A DNA stretch of 64,000 bases. Origin: Pseudomonas putida (GTDB taxonomy: Bacteria > Pseudomonadota > Gammaproteobacteria > Pseudomonadales > Pseudomonadaceae). The position numbers and the translations under genes are program-made. The stretch lies in contig CP163498.1 of the NCBI GenBank assembly GCA_041071465.1, positions 1,454,001 through 1,518,000 of the forward strand. Direction: 5' to 3'. Positions 25,866-36,912 of this stretch are shown in pieces. The notes under the pieces were generated by a model. That model did no database searches, was not told the DNA's origin, and saw only the letters and a program-made list of their open reading frames with translations. Within the stretch, counting starts at the first letter, position 1. The number at the start of each line of letters is the position of its first letter.

Positions 25866-26705
25866 ATGAGCGAAGATCGATCGAGCAACGGGCAGAAGTC
25901 CTGGTTGGGTAAACTGACCCAGGCTTTTGCCCATGAGCCGAAAAACCGCCAGGAGCTGCTTGAGCTGCTGCGCGAAGCCCATCAGAACAAACTGCTGGAC
26001 AGCGAAGCACTGACCATCGTCGAAGGCGCCATCCAGGTCGCCGACCTGCAGGTGCGCGACATCATGGTGCCGCGCTCGCAGATGAACAGCATCAAGGCAG
26101 GTCAGTCGCCACGCGAGTTCCTGCCGGCGGTGATCGACGCCGCGCACTCGCGCTACCCGGTCATCGGCGAAAGCCATGACGATGTGCTCGGGATCCTGCT
26201 CGCCAAAGACCTGCTGCCGTTGATCCTCAAGGAGAACGGCGACAGCTTCAACATCAAGGACCTGCTGCGCCCGGCCACCTTCGTGCCCGAGTCCAAGCGC
26301 CTGAACGTGTTGCTGCGCGAGTTCCGCGCCAACCATAACCACATGGCCATCGTCATCGACGAATATGGCGGTGTAGCGGGCCTGGTCACCATCGAGGACG
26401 TGCTTGAGCAGATCGTCGGCGACATCGAGGACGAGCACGACGTCGAGGAAGACAGCTACATCAAGCCGCTGCCCAGCGGTGATTTCCTGGTCAAGGCGCT
26501 TACCCCGATCGAGAACTTCAACGAGTTCTTCGACAGCGAGTTCTCCGATGACGAGTTCGACACGGTCGGCGGCCTGGTGATGAGCGCCTTTGGCCACCTG
26601 CCCAAGCGCAACGAAACCACCGAGATCGGGTCTTACAAGTTCCGTATTCTCAACGCCGACAGCCGGCGGATACACTTGCTGCGCCTGACCCCGATCACCC
26701 GTTAA
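25866..26705 (+). CDS. corC: CorC/HlyC family CBS-domain protein
   Basis: A 279-residue cytoplasmic protein with two CBS domains (about 70-190; DIMVPRSQMNSI and VIDEYGGVAGLVTIEDVLEQ) and a C-terminal CorC_HlyC/TerC-associated domain (DEFDTVGGLVMSAFGHLPKR). In E. coli the ortholog is YbeX, linked to magnesium/cobalt handling and to ribosome functions. It is not a membrane protein. It lies 25 bp after ybeY and 8 bp before lnt in one operon. Confidence 0.9.
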   Translation: MSEDRSSNGQKSWLGKLTQAFAHEPKNRQELLELLREAHQNKLLDSEALTIVEGAIQVADLQVRDIMVPRSQMNSIKAGQSPREFLPAVIDAAHSRYPVIGESHDDVLGILLAKDLLPLILKENGDSFNIKDLLRPATFVPESKRLNVLLREFRANHNHMAIVIDEYGGVAGLVTIEDVLEQIVGDIEDEHDVEEDSYIKPLPSGDFLVKALTPIENFNEFFDSEFSDDEFDTVGGLVMSAFGHLPKRNETTEIGSYKFRILNADSRRIHLLRLTPITR

Positions 26706-26713
26706 GGACAAAC

Positions 26714-28231
26714 ATGCGTTGGATCACCCGCCCCGGCTGGCCCGGTAACCTGCTGGCCCTGGCGGCCGGTGCTTCCACCCTACTGGCCTTGGCGCCGTTC
26801 GACATCTGGCCGCTGGCCGTGCTGTCCATCGCCATGCTCTACCTCGGCTTACGCGAGCTCAGCCCGCGCCAGGCCATGTGGCGTGGCTGGTGGTTCGGTT
26901 TTGGCCTGTATGGCGCTGGCACCTGGTGGATCTACGTCAGCATGAACACCTATGGCGGCGCCTCGCCGCTGTTGGCCATTCTGCTGCTGTTGGCGTTTTT
27001 CGCCGCCCTGGCGTGGTTCTTTGCCCTGCCCACCTGGTTATGGGCGCGCTGGCTACGGCGCAACGAAGCGCCACTGGCCGACGCCCTGTGCTTCGCCGCC
27101 CTGTGGCTGCTGCAAGAGGCCTTCCGCGGCTGGTTCCTGACCGGCTTCCCCTGGCTCTACGCCGGCTACAGCCAGCTGGACGGCCCACTGGCCGGCCTGG
27201 CACCACTGGGCGGCGTGTGGCTCATATCCTTCACCCTGGCCCTCACCGCTGCCCTGCTGTGCAACCTGCACCGCCTGCGCGCCCGCCCCTCGTTCCTGGC
27301 GGTGGCCACTGTACTGCTACTGGCCCCTTGGGTGCTGGGCCTGGCGCTCAAGGGCCATGCCTGGACCAAGCCGGCTGGCGACCCGCTGAAAGTGGCGGCA
27401 ATCCAGGGCAACGTCGAGCAGGACCTGAAATGGGACCCGGCACACATCGACGCGCAACTGGCGCTGTACCGCGACCTGAGCTTCAGTTCCAAGCCGGTGG
27501 ACCTGCTTGTCTGGCCGGAAACTGCGGTGCCGGTACTCAAGGACCAGGCGCAAGGCTACATCGACGTAATGGGCCGCTTCGCCGCCGAGCGGCATTCGGC
27601 GCTGATCACCGGCGTACCAGTGCGTGAAGAAGTGCACCACCAGCGCCGCTACTACAACGGCATCACTGCCACTGGCGAAGGTGACGGCACCTACCTCAAG
27701 CAAAAGCTGGTGCCGTTTGGCGAATATGTACCGCTGCAAGACCTGCTGCGTGGCGCCATCGAGTTCTTCAACCTGCCCATGTCGGACTTTGCCCGCGGGC
27801 CGGAGGACCAGCCGCTGCTGCAGGCCAAGGGTTACCAGATTGCGCCGTACATCTGTTACGAGGTGGTCTACCCCGAGTTCGCCGCCGGCCTGGCCGCACG
27901 CAGCGACCTGCTGCTGACCATCAGCAACGACACCTGGTTCGGTAAATCGATCGGCCCCTTGCAGCACCTGCAAATGGCACAAATGCGTGCGCTGGAAGCC
28001 GGCCGCTGGATGATCCGCGCCACCAACAACGGCGTGACTGCGCTGATCGACCCATTTGGCCGCATTACCACGCAGATTCCGCAGTTCCAGCAAGCCGTGC
28101 TGTATGGCGAAGTAGTACCGATGCAGCAACTGACGCCTTACCTGCAATGGCGTTCGTGGCCGCTGGCGATTGTCTGTGCGCTGCTGCTGGGTTGGGCGTT
28201 GCTGGCAGGCCGCATAGCCAAGACTGTTTAA
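26714..28231 (+). CDS. lnt: Apolipoprotein N-acyltransferase
   Basis: A 505-residue inner-membrane enzyme that adds the third acyl chain to lipoproteins. About six to seven N-terminal helices are followed by a periplasmic nitrilase-type domain. The catalytic triad elements are visible: Glu in LVWPETAVPV, Lys in LKQKLVPFGEYVP and Cys in YICYEVVYPEF, with a final membrane helix before the stop. The last gene of ybeZ-ybeY-corC-lnt; a REP pair follows. Confidence 0.95.
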   Translation: MRWITRPGWPGNLLALAAGASTLLALAPFDIWPLAVLSIAMLYLGLRELSPRQAMWRGWWFGFGLYGAGTWWIYVSMNTYGGASPLLAILLLLAFFAALAWFFALPTWLWARWLRRNEAPLADALCFAALWLLQEAFRGWFLTGFPWLYAGYSQLDGPLAGLAPLGGVWLISFTLALTAALLCNLHRLRARPSFLAVATVLLLAPWVLGLALKGHAWTKPAGDPLKVAAIQGNVEQDLKWDPAHIDAQLALYRDLSFSSKPVDLLVWPETAVPVLKDQAQGYIDVMGRFAAERHSALITGVPVREEVHHQRRYYNGITATGEGDGTYLKQKLVPFGEYVPLQDLLRGAIEFFNLPMSDFARGPEDQPLLQAKGYQIAPYICYEVVYPEFAAGLAARSDLLLTISNDTWFGKSIGPLQHLQMAQMRALEAGRWMIRATNNGVTALIDPFGRITTQIPQFQQAVLYGEVVPMQQLTPYLQWRSWPLAIVCALLLGWALLAGRIAKTV

Positions 28232-28244
28232 GTTCTCCTGCACT

Positions 28245-28338
28245 GGCCTCTTCGCGGGTAAACCCGCTCCCACAGGTACACCACCGCCCGAGAAACCTGT
28301 GCGGCTTCTGTGGGGGCGGGTTTACCCGCGAAGAGGCC
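28245..28338. repeat. Near-perfect 31-bp inverted repeat (REP pair)
   Basis: GGCCTCTTCGCGGGTAAACC.. (28245-28275) and its inverted partner (28308-28338) face each other across 32 bp; each arm also contains its own CGGGTAAACCCG-type palindrome. It lies between convergent genes lnt and ydcF-like, and can act as a two-way terminator. Confidence 0.85.
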
Positions 28339-28357
28339 GGTACAGGCGACAGAAGGC

Positions 28358-29119
28358 TCAATAGAACACCCGATACCCCACCAACCCCACCACTTCATTG
28401 AACAACTGCCCGCTTTGCCACATCGCCCGGCTCTCGGGCAACAAGCCCGCAAACGGCCGCGCATGATCGCGCCCCAGGAACCCCACCGGCGCCGGCACCA
28501 CCTCGAACCCCGCCTGTTCAAAGCTCCAGCGCGAGCGTTGCATGTGCCAGGCCTGGGTTACCAGCACCACCCGGCGAATCCCCAACGGCTGCAGCACCTT
28601 GGCCGTCAGCTGGGCATTTTCCCAGGTCGTGCGGCTGGCCTCTTCGCGCCACTTCACCGCGACAGCGAAGTCTTCCTGCAGGCGATCAGCCATCAGCCGA
28701 GCCTCACTGGGCGGCGTGCCGTAATGCAGCCCGCCACTGGTCAACACTGGCAGGCCCGAGGCCTTGGCCAATCGCGCAGCAAAGCGCATGCGCTCAAGTG
28801 CCGTGGCGGTGGGCTGGTCACTGCCGCCCCAAGCCGGGTCACCGCGTTCGCGCCCCGCGCCCAGCACCACAATGGCATCGGCCCGGCTCGCCAGGCCTGC
28901 CCAGTCGCCCACCACCAGTGGCGGCTCGGTTTCCAGTTGCCGAGCCGTTTCCTGCACCACCAGCGGCAGGCTCATCAACCATAGGCCACCCAACCCCACG
29001 GCAAAGCACAGCACCGCCAGCCGTGGCCGCCGCGTACGCAGCCACCAAGCCGCAAGCAGCAGCAGGAACAAGACGCCCGGCGGCATCAGCCATTGTTTGA
29101 TGAAAAATCGGATCGGCAT
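28358..29119 (-). CDS. YdcF/ElyC/SanA-family (DUF218) envelope protein
   Basis: A 253-residue protein with two N-terminal membrane helices (about residues 8-25 and 33-52) and a DUF218 domain: DAIVVLGAGRERGDPAW, ASGLPVLTSGG, ENAQLTAKVLQPLG and LVTQAWHMQRS. ElyC in E. coli affects peptidoglycan and lipid-carrier metabolism; this is a family-level hint only. ATG 29119 is preceded by AAGGAGGT at 7 nt. The GTG at 29128 lies inside that ribosome site and is rejected. Confidence 0.82.
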   Translation of the reverse strand: MPIRFFIKQWLMPPGVLFLLLLAAWWLRTRRPRLAVLCFAVGLGGLWLMSLPLVVQETARQLETEPPLVVGDWAGLASRADAIVVLGAGRERGDPAWGGSDQPTATALERMRFAARLAKASGLPVLTSGGLHYGTPPSEARLMADRLQEDFAVAVKWREEASRTTWENAQLTAKVLQPLGIRRVVLVTQAWHMQRSRWSFEQAGFEVVPAPVGFLGRDHARPFAGLLPESRAMWQSGQLFNEVVGLVGYRVFY

Positions 29120-29252
29120 CGGCCACACCTCCTTGGCAGGCGTGCAGCCTAGAAGGATCGACGCCGGTCAACAAGTGCGCTCCGGCGTCGATCTGAGTTG
29201 TGTGATATTGAAGAACCGGCGCGCGATGGCCTGCGCCTGGCGTCCTGAACGG

Positions 29253-29567
29253 CTAGCGATGTGGCAGCGTCCTGGATCTCGCCGTACTGGCGGGGCGTTT
29301 CTTGTCCTTGAGCCAAATGATCTTGGCCGATGTCGGCTCCGCTTGTGGGTAACTGCCAACAGAGGCATTGTGGCGCTCCGGGAGGGATTCCAGGTAGGCC
29401 CTGATCACTTCGAACTCTGCGTGGCTCAGGCCACGCAACTCCAGCTCGGCTGGCATCTCGTCGCGCAATCGTACCGAGGTCCTGGCCACTTCCAGTGCCA
29501 GGCCAAGCCGGTCGATCAGGCGTTCGTAAAGCTCCGGTTTCATAGCGGGTAGCTGCGTCTCTCCCAT
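29253..29567 (-). CDS. Hypothetical 104-residue protein
   Basis: Not recognised. The first 65 residues look helical and charged (ELYERLIDRLGLALEVARTS, LSHAEFEVIRAYLESLPER); the C-terminal tail is basic with KKRPASTARSRTLPHR. There is no signal or membrane segment. ATG 29567 has a good GAGGTGA ribosome site 4 nt upstream. It is read divergently from leuS and upstream of the ydcF-like gene on the same strand, with a 133-bp gap. Confidence 0.55.
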   Translation of the reverse strand: MGETQLPAMKPELYERLIDRLGLALEVARTSVRLRDEMPAELELRGLSHAEFEVIRAYLESLPERHNASVGSYPQAEPTSAKIIWLKDKKRPASTARSRTLPHR

Positions 29568-29618
29568 CCGTTCACCTCATTGAAGATAAAGAATATCTCC
29601 CCCCACACCTGAGCTTAG

Positions 29619-32402
<2,784 letters not shown>

Positions 32403-32410
32403 TGAAAACG

Positions 32411-32437
32411 CCCACCCGCATTGGCTGCGGGTGGGCG
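32411..32437 (+). other. Perfect 11-bp hairpin between leuS and lptE
   Basis: GCCCACCCGCA, loop TTGGC, TGCGGGTGGGC. It starts 8 bp after the leuS stop and lacks a U-tract, so it is more likely an mRNA-stability or partial-attenuation structure than a full terminator. Confidence 0.55.
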
Positions 32438-32463
32438 GAACAGGCCCACAAGGGAGCAACAAC

Positions 32464-33069
32464 ATGATCAAACGCAATTTGCTGGTAATCGGCCTGGCGG
32501 TCATGCTGAGCGCCTGCGGTTTCCAGCTGCGCGGCACCGGCTCCACCGAGCTGAGCGTGAAGGAAATGGACGTCAGCGCACGCAATGCCTACGGCCCGAC
32601 CGTGGTTCAACTGCGTGAAGTACTGGAACGTAGCGGCGTCAACGTGCACGCAGGTGCACCGTATCGCCTGGTGCTGACCAACGAACAGGAGCGTGAGCGC
32701 TCGGCCACTTACAACAGTGGCAACCGTACCGCCGAGTACGAGCTGACCACAGAGCTGAACTACAGCATCCAGGGCCTGAATAACCTGGAGCTGATGAGCG
32801 ACAAGCTGGAAGTGCGCAAGATCTACGTGCGTGACGGCTCGAACATCACCGGTTCCGAGCAGGAAGCCAACCGCGCCCGTGAAGAAATGCGCCGCGACCT
32901 GGTCAACGGCATGGTCGTGCGTTTGCAAATGCTGACCCCGTCCCAGCTGGACGAGCTGCAGCGTAAAGCCGACGAGCGCGCCAAAGCCGAAGCTGCCGCG
33001 TTGGAGGCTGCCCGCCGCCAGCAAGCCGAAACACCTCAGCAATCGCCACTGGAAGTACCGGGCAACTAA
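32464..33069 (+). CDS. lptE: LPS-assembly lipoprotein LptE
   Basis: A 201-residue outer-membrane lipoprotein that plugs the LptD barrel during LPS export. Signal peptide with lipobox MLSACGFQLRGTG (Cys about residue 18), the FQLRGTG motif typical of LptE, and an Ala/Glu-rich C-terminal helix (ADERAKAEAAALEAARR). The start is ATG 32464 after AAGGGAGCAAC. holA follows after 39 bp, as in other gamma-proteobacteria. Confidence 0.92.
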   Translation: MIKRNLLVIGLAVMLSACGFQLRGTGSTELSVKEMDVSARNAYGPTVVQLREVLERSGVNVHAGAPYRLVLTNEQERERSATYNSGNRTAEYELTTELNYSIQGLNNLELMSDKLEVRKIYVRDGSNITGSEQEANRAREEMRRDLVNGMVVRLQMLTPSQLDELQRKADERAKAEAAALEAARRQQAETPQQSPLEVPGN

Positions 33070-33108
33070 GCCCGTGCGGGGCGCCCTCGGGTGCCCCGCC
33101 TGTTCCCC

Positions 33109-34146
33109 ATGAAGCTCGCCCCCGCCCAACTCAACAAGCACCTGCAAGGCGCCCTGGCACCGGTCTACGTGGTCAGCGGCGACGACCCGCTGCTGTGCCA
33201 GGAAGCCGCCGACGCCATCCGCAATGCCGCGCGGCAGCAAGGTTTCGACGAACGCCAGGTATTCAGTGCCGACGCCAACTTCGACTGGGGCACGCTGCTC
33301 CAGGCTGGCGCCAGCCTCTCGCTGTTCGCCCAACGCCGCCTGCTGGAACTGCGCCTGCCCTCGGGCAAGCCCGGTGACAAGGGCGCCGCCGCGCTGATGG
33401 AGTACTGCGCCAACCCTGCCGAAGACACCCTGCTGCTGATCAGCCTGCCCAAGCTCGACGGCAGTGCGCAGAAGACCAAGTGGGGCAAGGCATTGATCGA
33501 AGGCGCCCACTGCCAGTTCATCCAGATCTGGCCGGTGGATGTGCACCAGTTGCCGCAGTGGATCAACCAGCGCCTGCAACAGGCCGGTTTATCAGCACAG
33601 CGTGACGCCGTCGACCTGATTGCCGCCCGTGTGGAAGGCAACCTGCTGGCAGCCGCGCAGGAAATCGAAAAGCTCAAATTGCTGGCCGAAGGCAGCCAAA
33701 TCACCGTGGAAACCGTGCAGGCCGCCGTGGCCGACAGTGCCCGCTTCGATGTCTTCGGCCTGGTCGATGCCATTCTCAACGGCGAAGCTGCACATGCGCT
33801 GCGCATGCTCGAAGGCTTGCGCGGTGAGGGTGTGGAGCCGCCAGTCATCCTCTGGGCCCTGGCCCGCGAGCTGCGTCAGCTGGCTGGGTTGGCCCAACAG
33901 TTCAGCCAGGGCGTGCCGCTGGACAAAGCCTTCAGCCAGGCCCGCCCGCCTGTCTGGGACAAACGCAGGCCGCTGGTCAGCAAGGCCCTGCAGCGCCTCT
34001 CGGCGCAGCGCTGGGCGCAGTTGCTGCAGGACGCCCAGCGCATCGATGCGCAAATCAAGGGCCAGGCGGAGGGATCGCCCTGGACGGGCCTGGCGCGGCT
34101 ATCACTGTTGATGGCTGGGCAGCGCCTGACCCTCCCCCCTGAGTAA
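33109..34146 (+). CDS. holA: DNA polymerase III delta subunit
   Basis: A 345-residue clamp-loader subunit. It opens MKLAPAQLNKHLQGALAPVYVVSGDDPLLCQEAAD, typical of HolA, and contains EGNLLAAAQEIEKLKLLAEG in the sensor region and a helical C-terminal domain. ATG 33109 is selected over 33091 because it gives the family N-terminus. It is third in leuS-lptE-holA, followed by a REP half-unit. Confidence 0.92.
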   Translation: MKLAPAQLNKHLQGALAPVYVVSGDDPLLCQEAADAIRNAARQQGFDERQVFSADANFDWGTLLQAGASLSLFAQRRLLELRLPSGKPGDKGAAALMEYCANPAEDTLLLISLPKLDGSAQKTKWGKALIEGAHCQFIQIWPVDVHQLPQWINQRLQQAGLSAQRDAVDLIAARVEGNLLAAAQEIEKLKLLAEGSQITVETVQAAVADSARFDVFGLVDAILNGEAAHALRMLEGLRGEGVEPPVILWALARELRQLAGLAQQFSQGVPLDKAFSQARPPVWDKRRPLVSKALQRLSAQRWAQLLQDAQRIDAQIKGQAEGSPWTGLARLSLLMAGQRLTLPPE

Positions 34147-34147
34147 T

Positions 34148-34175
34148 GGGGGCTGCTTTGCAGCCCTTTCGCGGC
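34148..34175. repeat. REP half-unit after holA
   Basis: GGGGGCTGCTTTGCAGCCC followed by TTTCGCGGC. The GGGCTGC/GCAGCCC hairpin followed by TTTC may help end the holA transcript. Confidence 0.55.
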
Positions 34176-34255
34176 CATAAACACAATCAATTGGCCCCAC
34201 CCCGCACCACGCCCTACAGTGCGCCCCGAAACCCACCCAACCGGGGAACCCCGCC

Positions 34256-34420
34256 ATGAGCAAAAAGCCGAAAAAACACGGCCCCAACAAGGCCAAGTCG
34301 ATCATCGCCCAGCCCCTGTTCCGCTGTCGCCAGGAACAACCCGACAAGGGCAAAGGCAGCTACCGCCGCGAAGCCTTCCAATCGAGAGATTGGGAGGCTT
34401 CCTACTTTTTGGCGGCATGA
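34256..34420 (+). CDS. arfA: Alternative ribosome-rescue factor A
   Basis: A 54-residue basic protein, missed by length-limited gene calling. It has the ArfA signature: basic N-terminus SKKPKKHGPNKAKS, PLFRCRQEQPDKGKGSYRR (PLFRxRxE..KGKGSYxR) and WEAS near residue 46. ArfA binds stalled ribosomes with empty A-sites and recruits RF2 for release when tmRNA fails. A strong intrinsic terminator lies inside the gene (34370-34410), so much of the mRNA should end near codon 51 without a stop. In E. coli this makes ArfA itself a tmRNA target and an emergency backup. Here only about four codons follow the U-tract. Confidence 0.88.
   Translation: MSKKPKKHGPNKAKSIIAQPLFRCRQEQPDKGKGSYRREAFQSRDWEASYFLAA
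34370..34410 (+). terminator. Intrinsic terminator inside arfA
   Basis: Left arm 34370-34383, GAGA tetraloop 34384-34387, right arm 34388-34401: a 14-bp stem with a single G-U pair, then CTAC and five T (34406-34410). It lies in the coding sequence, before the arfA stop codon at 34418-34420. Confidence 0.85.
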
Positions 34421-34480
34421 AAGCATCGCAAGCGCAGGCATGGTATGGTCGTCACCTGACCTGCAATTCTGGATCTGTGC

Positions 34481-35797
34481 ATGCTCTTCCGTCTTCTCCC
34501 CCGCTGGGAAACCCGCCAGCTGATCGCGGCCTCCAGCTTCATCCTGCTTGTGGCCTGCGCGGAAAAACCCACCGCCGCCGACGCACTGCCGCTGGCCCCT
34601 GCCCAACCCGCTCCAGTGGTGACTGTGCCCGGCACAACGCCTGACGTCAGCACTGAAATCCAGCCTCTGCAAACCTTCGCCCAGTGGCAGGCAGGCTTCC
34701 GCCAGCAAGCCCTGCAAGCCGGCATCTCGCCGAGCACCTTCGACCGAGCCTTCCTCGGCGTCACCCCCGATATGGACGTGATCAAGGCCGACCGCAGCCA
34801 GCCGGAGTTCACCCGCCCGGTATGGGAATACCTCGAAGGCGCCCTGTCGCCCCTGCGCGTGCGCAACGGCAAGAAGCTGCTGGAGCAGAACGCCGAACTG
34901 CTGACCCGCCTCGAACAACGCTATGGCGTCGACCGCCAGGTGCTGGTCGCGGTGTGGGGCATGGAAAGCAACTTTGGCCAGTTCCAGGGCAACAAGTCGG
35001 TGATCCGCTCGCTGGCCACCCTGGCCTATGAGGGCCGCCGCCCGCAGTTCGCCCAGGACCAGCTCATCGCCGCGCTACAGATCATTCAGCATGGCGACAT
35101 CCAGCCCGAGGCCATGCGCGGTTCGTGGGCCGGCGCCATGGGCCAGACCCAGTTCATCCCGACCACCTACAACACCCATGCCGTGGACTTCGACGGTGAT
35201 GGCCGCCGCGACATCTGGAACAGCACACCGGACGCCCTGGCCTCGACCGCGCATTACCTGCAAAGCTCGGGCTGGAAGCGTGGTCAGCCGTGGGGCTTCG
35301 AGGTACAGGTGCCGGCTGGTTTCGACTTCTGGCAGGCCGATGGCGCGCTGCGCAAACCGGTGAGCGAATGGCTGGCGATGGGCGTGAAACTGCCAGCAGG
35401 CACCCAGCTGCCGGCCGGTAGCAACCAGCTGTCTGCCGCCCTGCTGCTGCCGGCTGGCGCGCGCGGGCCGGCGTTCCTGGTACTGGACAACTTCCGCGCC
35501 ATTCTCAAGTACAACAACTCGTCGTCCTACGCGCTGGCAGTGAGCCTGTTGGGTGACCGCTTTAGCGGCTGGGGCTTCATTGCCGGCGCTTGGCCGAAGG
35601 AAGACTTGCCGCTCAGCCGCAGCGAGCGCATGGAGTTGCAGAACCTGCTGAACAGCCGTGGGCATGATGCGGGCAATGCCGATGGCATTATCGGCGCCAA
35701 CACCCGCAAGGCAATCCGTAATGCCCAGCAGGGGCTGGGGTGGCCGGCGGATGGATACCCGACCCACAAGCTGCTCGAGAGCTTGCGCCAGCAGTGA
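34481..35797 (+). CDS. Lytic murein transglycosylase (MltB family) with C-terminal PG-binding domain
   Basis: A 438-residue predicted lipoprotein. Lipobox LLVACAEK near residue 24, a Pro/Ala-rich linker, then the MltB-type SLT_2 domain with the catalytic Glu in VWGMESNFGQFQGN and GSWAGAMGQTQFIPTTY. The C-terminal 60 residues (LPLSRSERMELQNLL..) form a peptidoglycan-binding_1 domain ending HKLLESLRQQ. It cleaves glycan strands to anhydromuropeptides. It is a paralogue of mltB at 41311-42321. GGATCTGTGC precedes ATG 34481; no operon partner is obvious besides arfA 60 bp upstream. Confidence 0.88.
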   Translation: MLFRLLPRWETRQLIAASSFILLVACAEKPTAADALPLAPAQPAPVVTVPGTTPDVSTEIQPLQTFAQWQAGFRQQALQAGISPSTFDRAFLGVTPDMDVIKADRSQPEFTRPVWEYLEGALSPLRVRNGKKLLEQNAELLTRLEQRYGVDRQVLVAVWGMESNFGQFQGNKSVIRSLATLAYEGRRPQFAQDQLIAALQIIQHGDIQPEAMRGSWAGAMGQTQFIPTTYNTHAVDFDGDGRRDIWNSTPDALASTAHYLQSSGWKRGQPWGFEVQVPAGFDFWQADGALRKPVSEWLAMGVKLPAGTQLPAGSNQLSAALLLPAGARGPAFLVLDNFRAILKYNNSSSYALAVSLLGDRFSGWGFIAGAWPKEDLPLSRSERMELQNLLNSRGHDAGNADGIIGANTRKAIRNAQQGLGWPADGYPTHKLLESLRQQ

Positions 35798-35805
35798 GAT
35801 TGCCC

Positions 35806-35882
35806 GGGCCGCTCCCACAGGAGGATCGCATCGCTCTGGTGGGAGCGACCTTGTGTCGCGATGGGCTGCAACGCAGCCCCGG
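35806..35882. repeat. Paired REP-like inverted repeats
   Basis: GGGCCGCTCCCACAGG facing TGGTGGGAGCGACCTTGTG, followed by GGGCTGCAACGCAGCCCC. It lies between convergent transglycosylase and ldcA genes. Confidence 0.8.
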
Positions 35883-35887
35883 CAATC

Positions 35888-36825
35888 TCAAGCCTTGTAC
35901 AAGTCCTGCTCCAGCACCAAGCTCTGCCGATCACTGTCCAGCCTGACCCGAGCCCCCAGCGGCAAACATACATTCGGGTCGCAATGCCCACTGCGCCACC
36001 CCGCCAGCACCGGCACACCCAGCGGCGCGAAAGTGTCCTCCAGCAACGGCGCCAACGCCGCCGTGGTAATCCCGGCAAAGTCCCCCACCAGCACACCTTT
36101 CACCCCTTCCAGCTTGCCTGCCAGACGCAACTGGGTCAGCAACCGGTCCACCCGGTACAACGGCTCGTTGACGTCCTCGATGAACAGGATGCACCCCTGG
36201 GTATCCAGTTCGGCAAGGGTCCCCATGGTCGCACCCAACATAGACAGGTTGCCGCCCAGCAGCGGCCCGCTGGCCGCTCCCGGCAACACACTGCTCAAGG
36301 CATAGTCCGCCGGGTGCGCGATCTGCTCGCCTGCCCGCACATGCCCGCCCAATTGCGCCAGCAACGACGACTCGGTCGGTGGCAACTTCGCCCCCAACAG
36401 GTCGGCATTGAGCATCCCCCATGGAAGGTAACCAGCCCGGCATGCCGGTAGATCGCCGTGTGCAACGCAGTGATGTCGCTGTAACCGATCAACGGCTTAG
36501 GGTTGCGCCGAACCAGCTCGAAGTCGAGCTGGTCGAGCAAGCGCATGCTGCCGTAGCCCCCACGCATGCACAGGATGGCGTCGATGGACGGGTCGGCAAA
36601 GGCATCGTGCAGGTCCTGCAGGCGCTGTTGGTCCGGCCCGGCCAGGTAACCCTGGGCTTGCAGGGCCCCCGGGTAGATACGACAACGGTAGCCACGGTCA
36701 GCGAACCACTGGCTGACCTTGTGCGTATCCAGACGCGCCGCACCCGCCGGGGCGACAATGGCAAAGCAGGCGTTGGCCGGCAGTGCGGCTGGCAGGCTGG
36801 GTTGAAAGGTTTCGGCGCAATTCAT
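35888..36825 (-). pseudogene. ldcA: LD-carboxypeptidase LdcA, split by a frameshift
   Basis: Muramoyltetrapeptide LD-carboxypeptidase removes the terminal D-Ala of tetrapeptides in peptidoglycan recycling. The N-terminal part from ATG 36825 has FAIVAPAGAARLDTHKV, LCMRGGYGSMRLLDQLD and the Ser motif GYSDITALH, then goes out of frame after LVTFHG at the C-run 36416-36420. The second part continues as MLNADLLGAKLPP with GNLSMLG, the Glu in LFIEDVNEPLYRVDR and the His in GWRSGHCDPN. Adding one G gives 312 residues, the family size. Either real decay or a homopolymer sequencing error. Confidence 0.88.
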
Positions 36826-36855
36826 CGCGGCTCCTTGCAGCGCGTGTGGCACAAA

Positions 36856-36893
36856 CAAAAATGCCGATGCCGCCTTACGGCGTGCATCGGCAT
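36856..36893 (-). terminator. Intrinsic terminator after lipA
   Basis: ATGCCGATGC (36861-36870) pairs with GCATCGGCAT (36884-36893), with an inner CGCC/GGCG pairing. Read leftward it is followed by five U and a U-rich stretch (complement of 36851-36860). It ends the long leftward lipA-containing transcript. Confidence 0.85.
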
Positions 36894-36912
36894 AGGTCGC
36901 TCTGCGCTAGGC

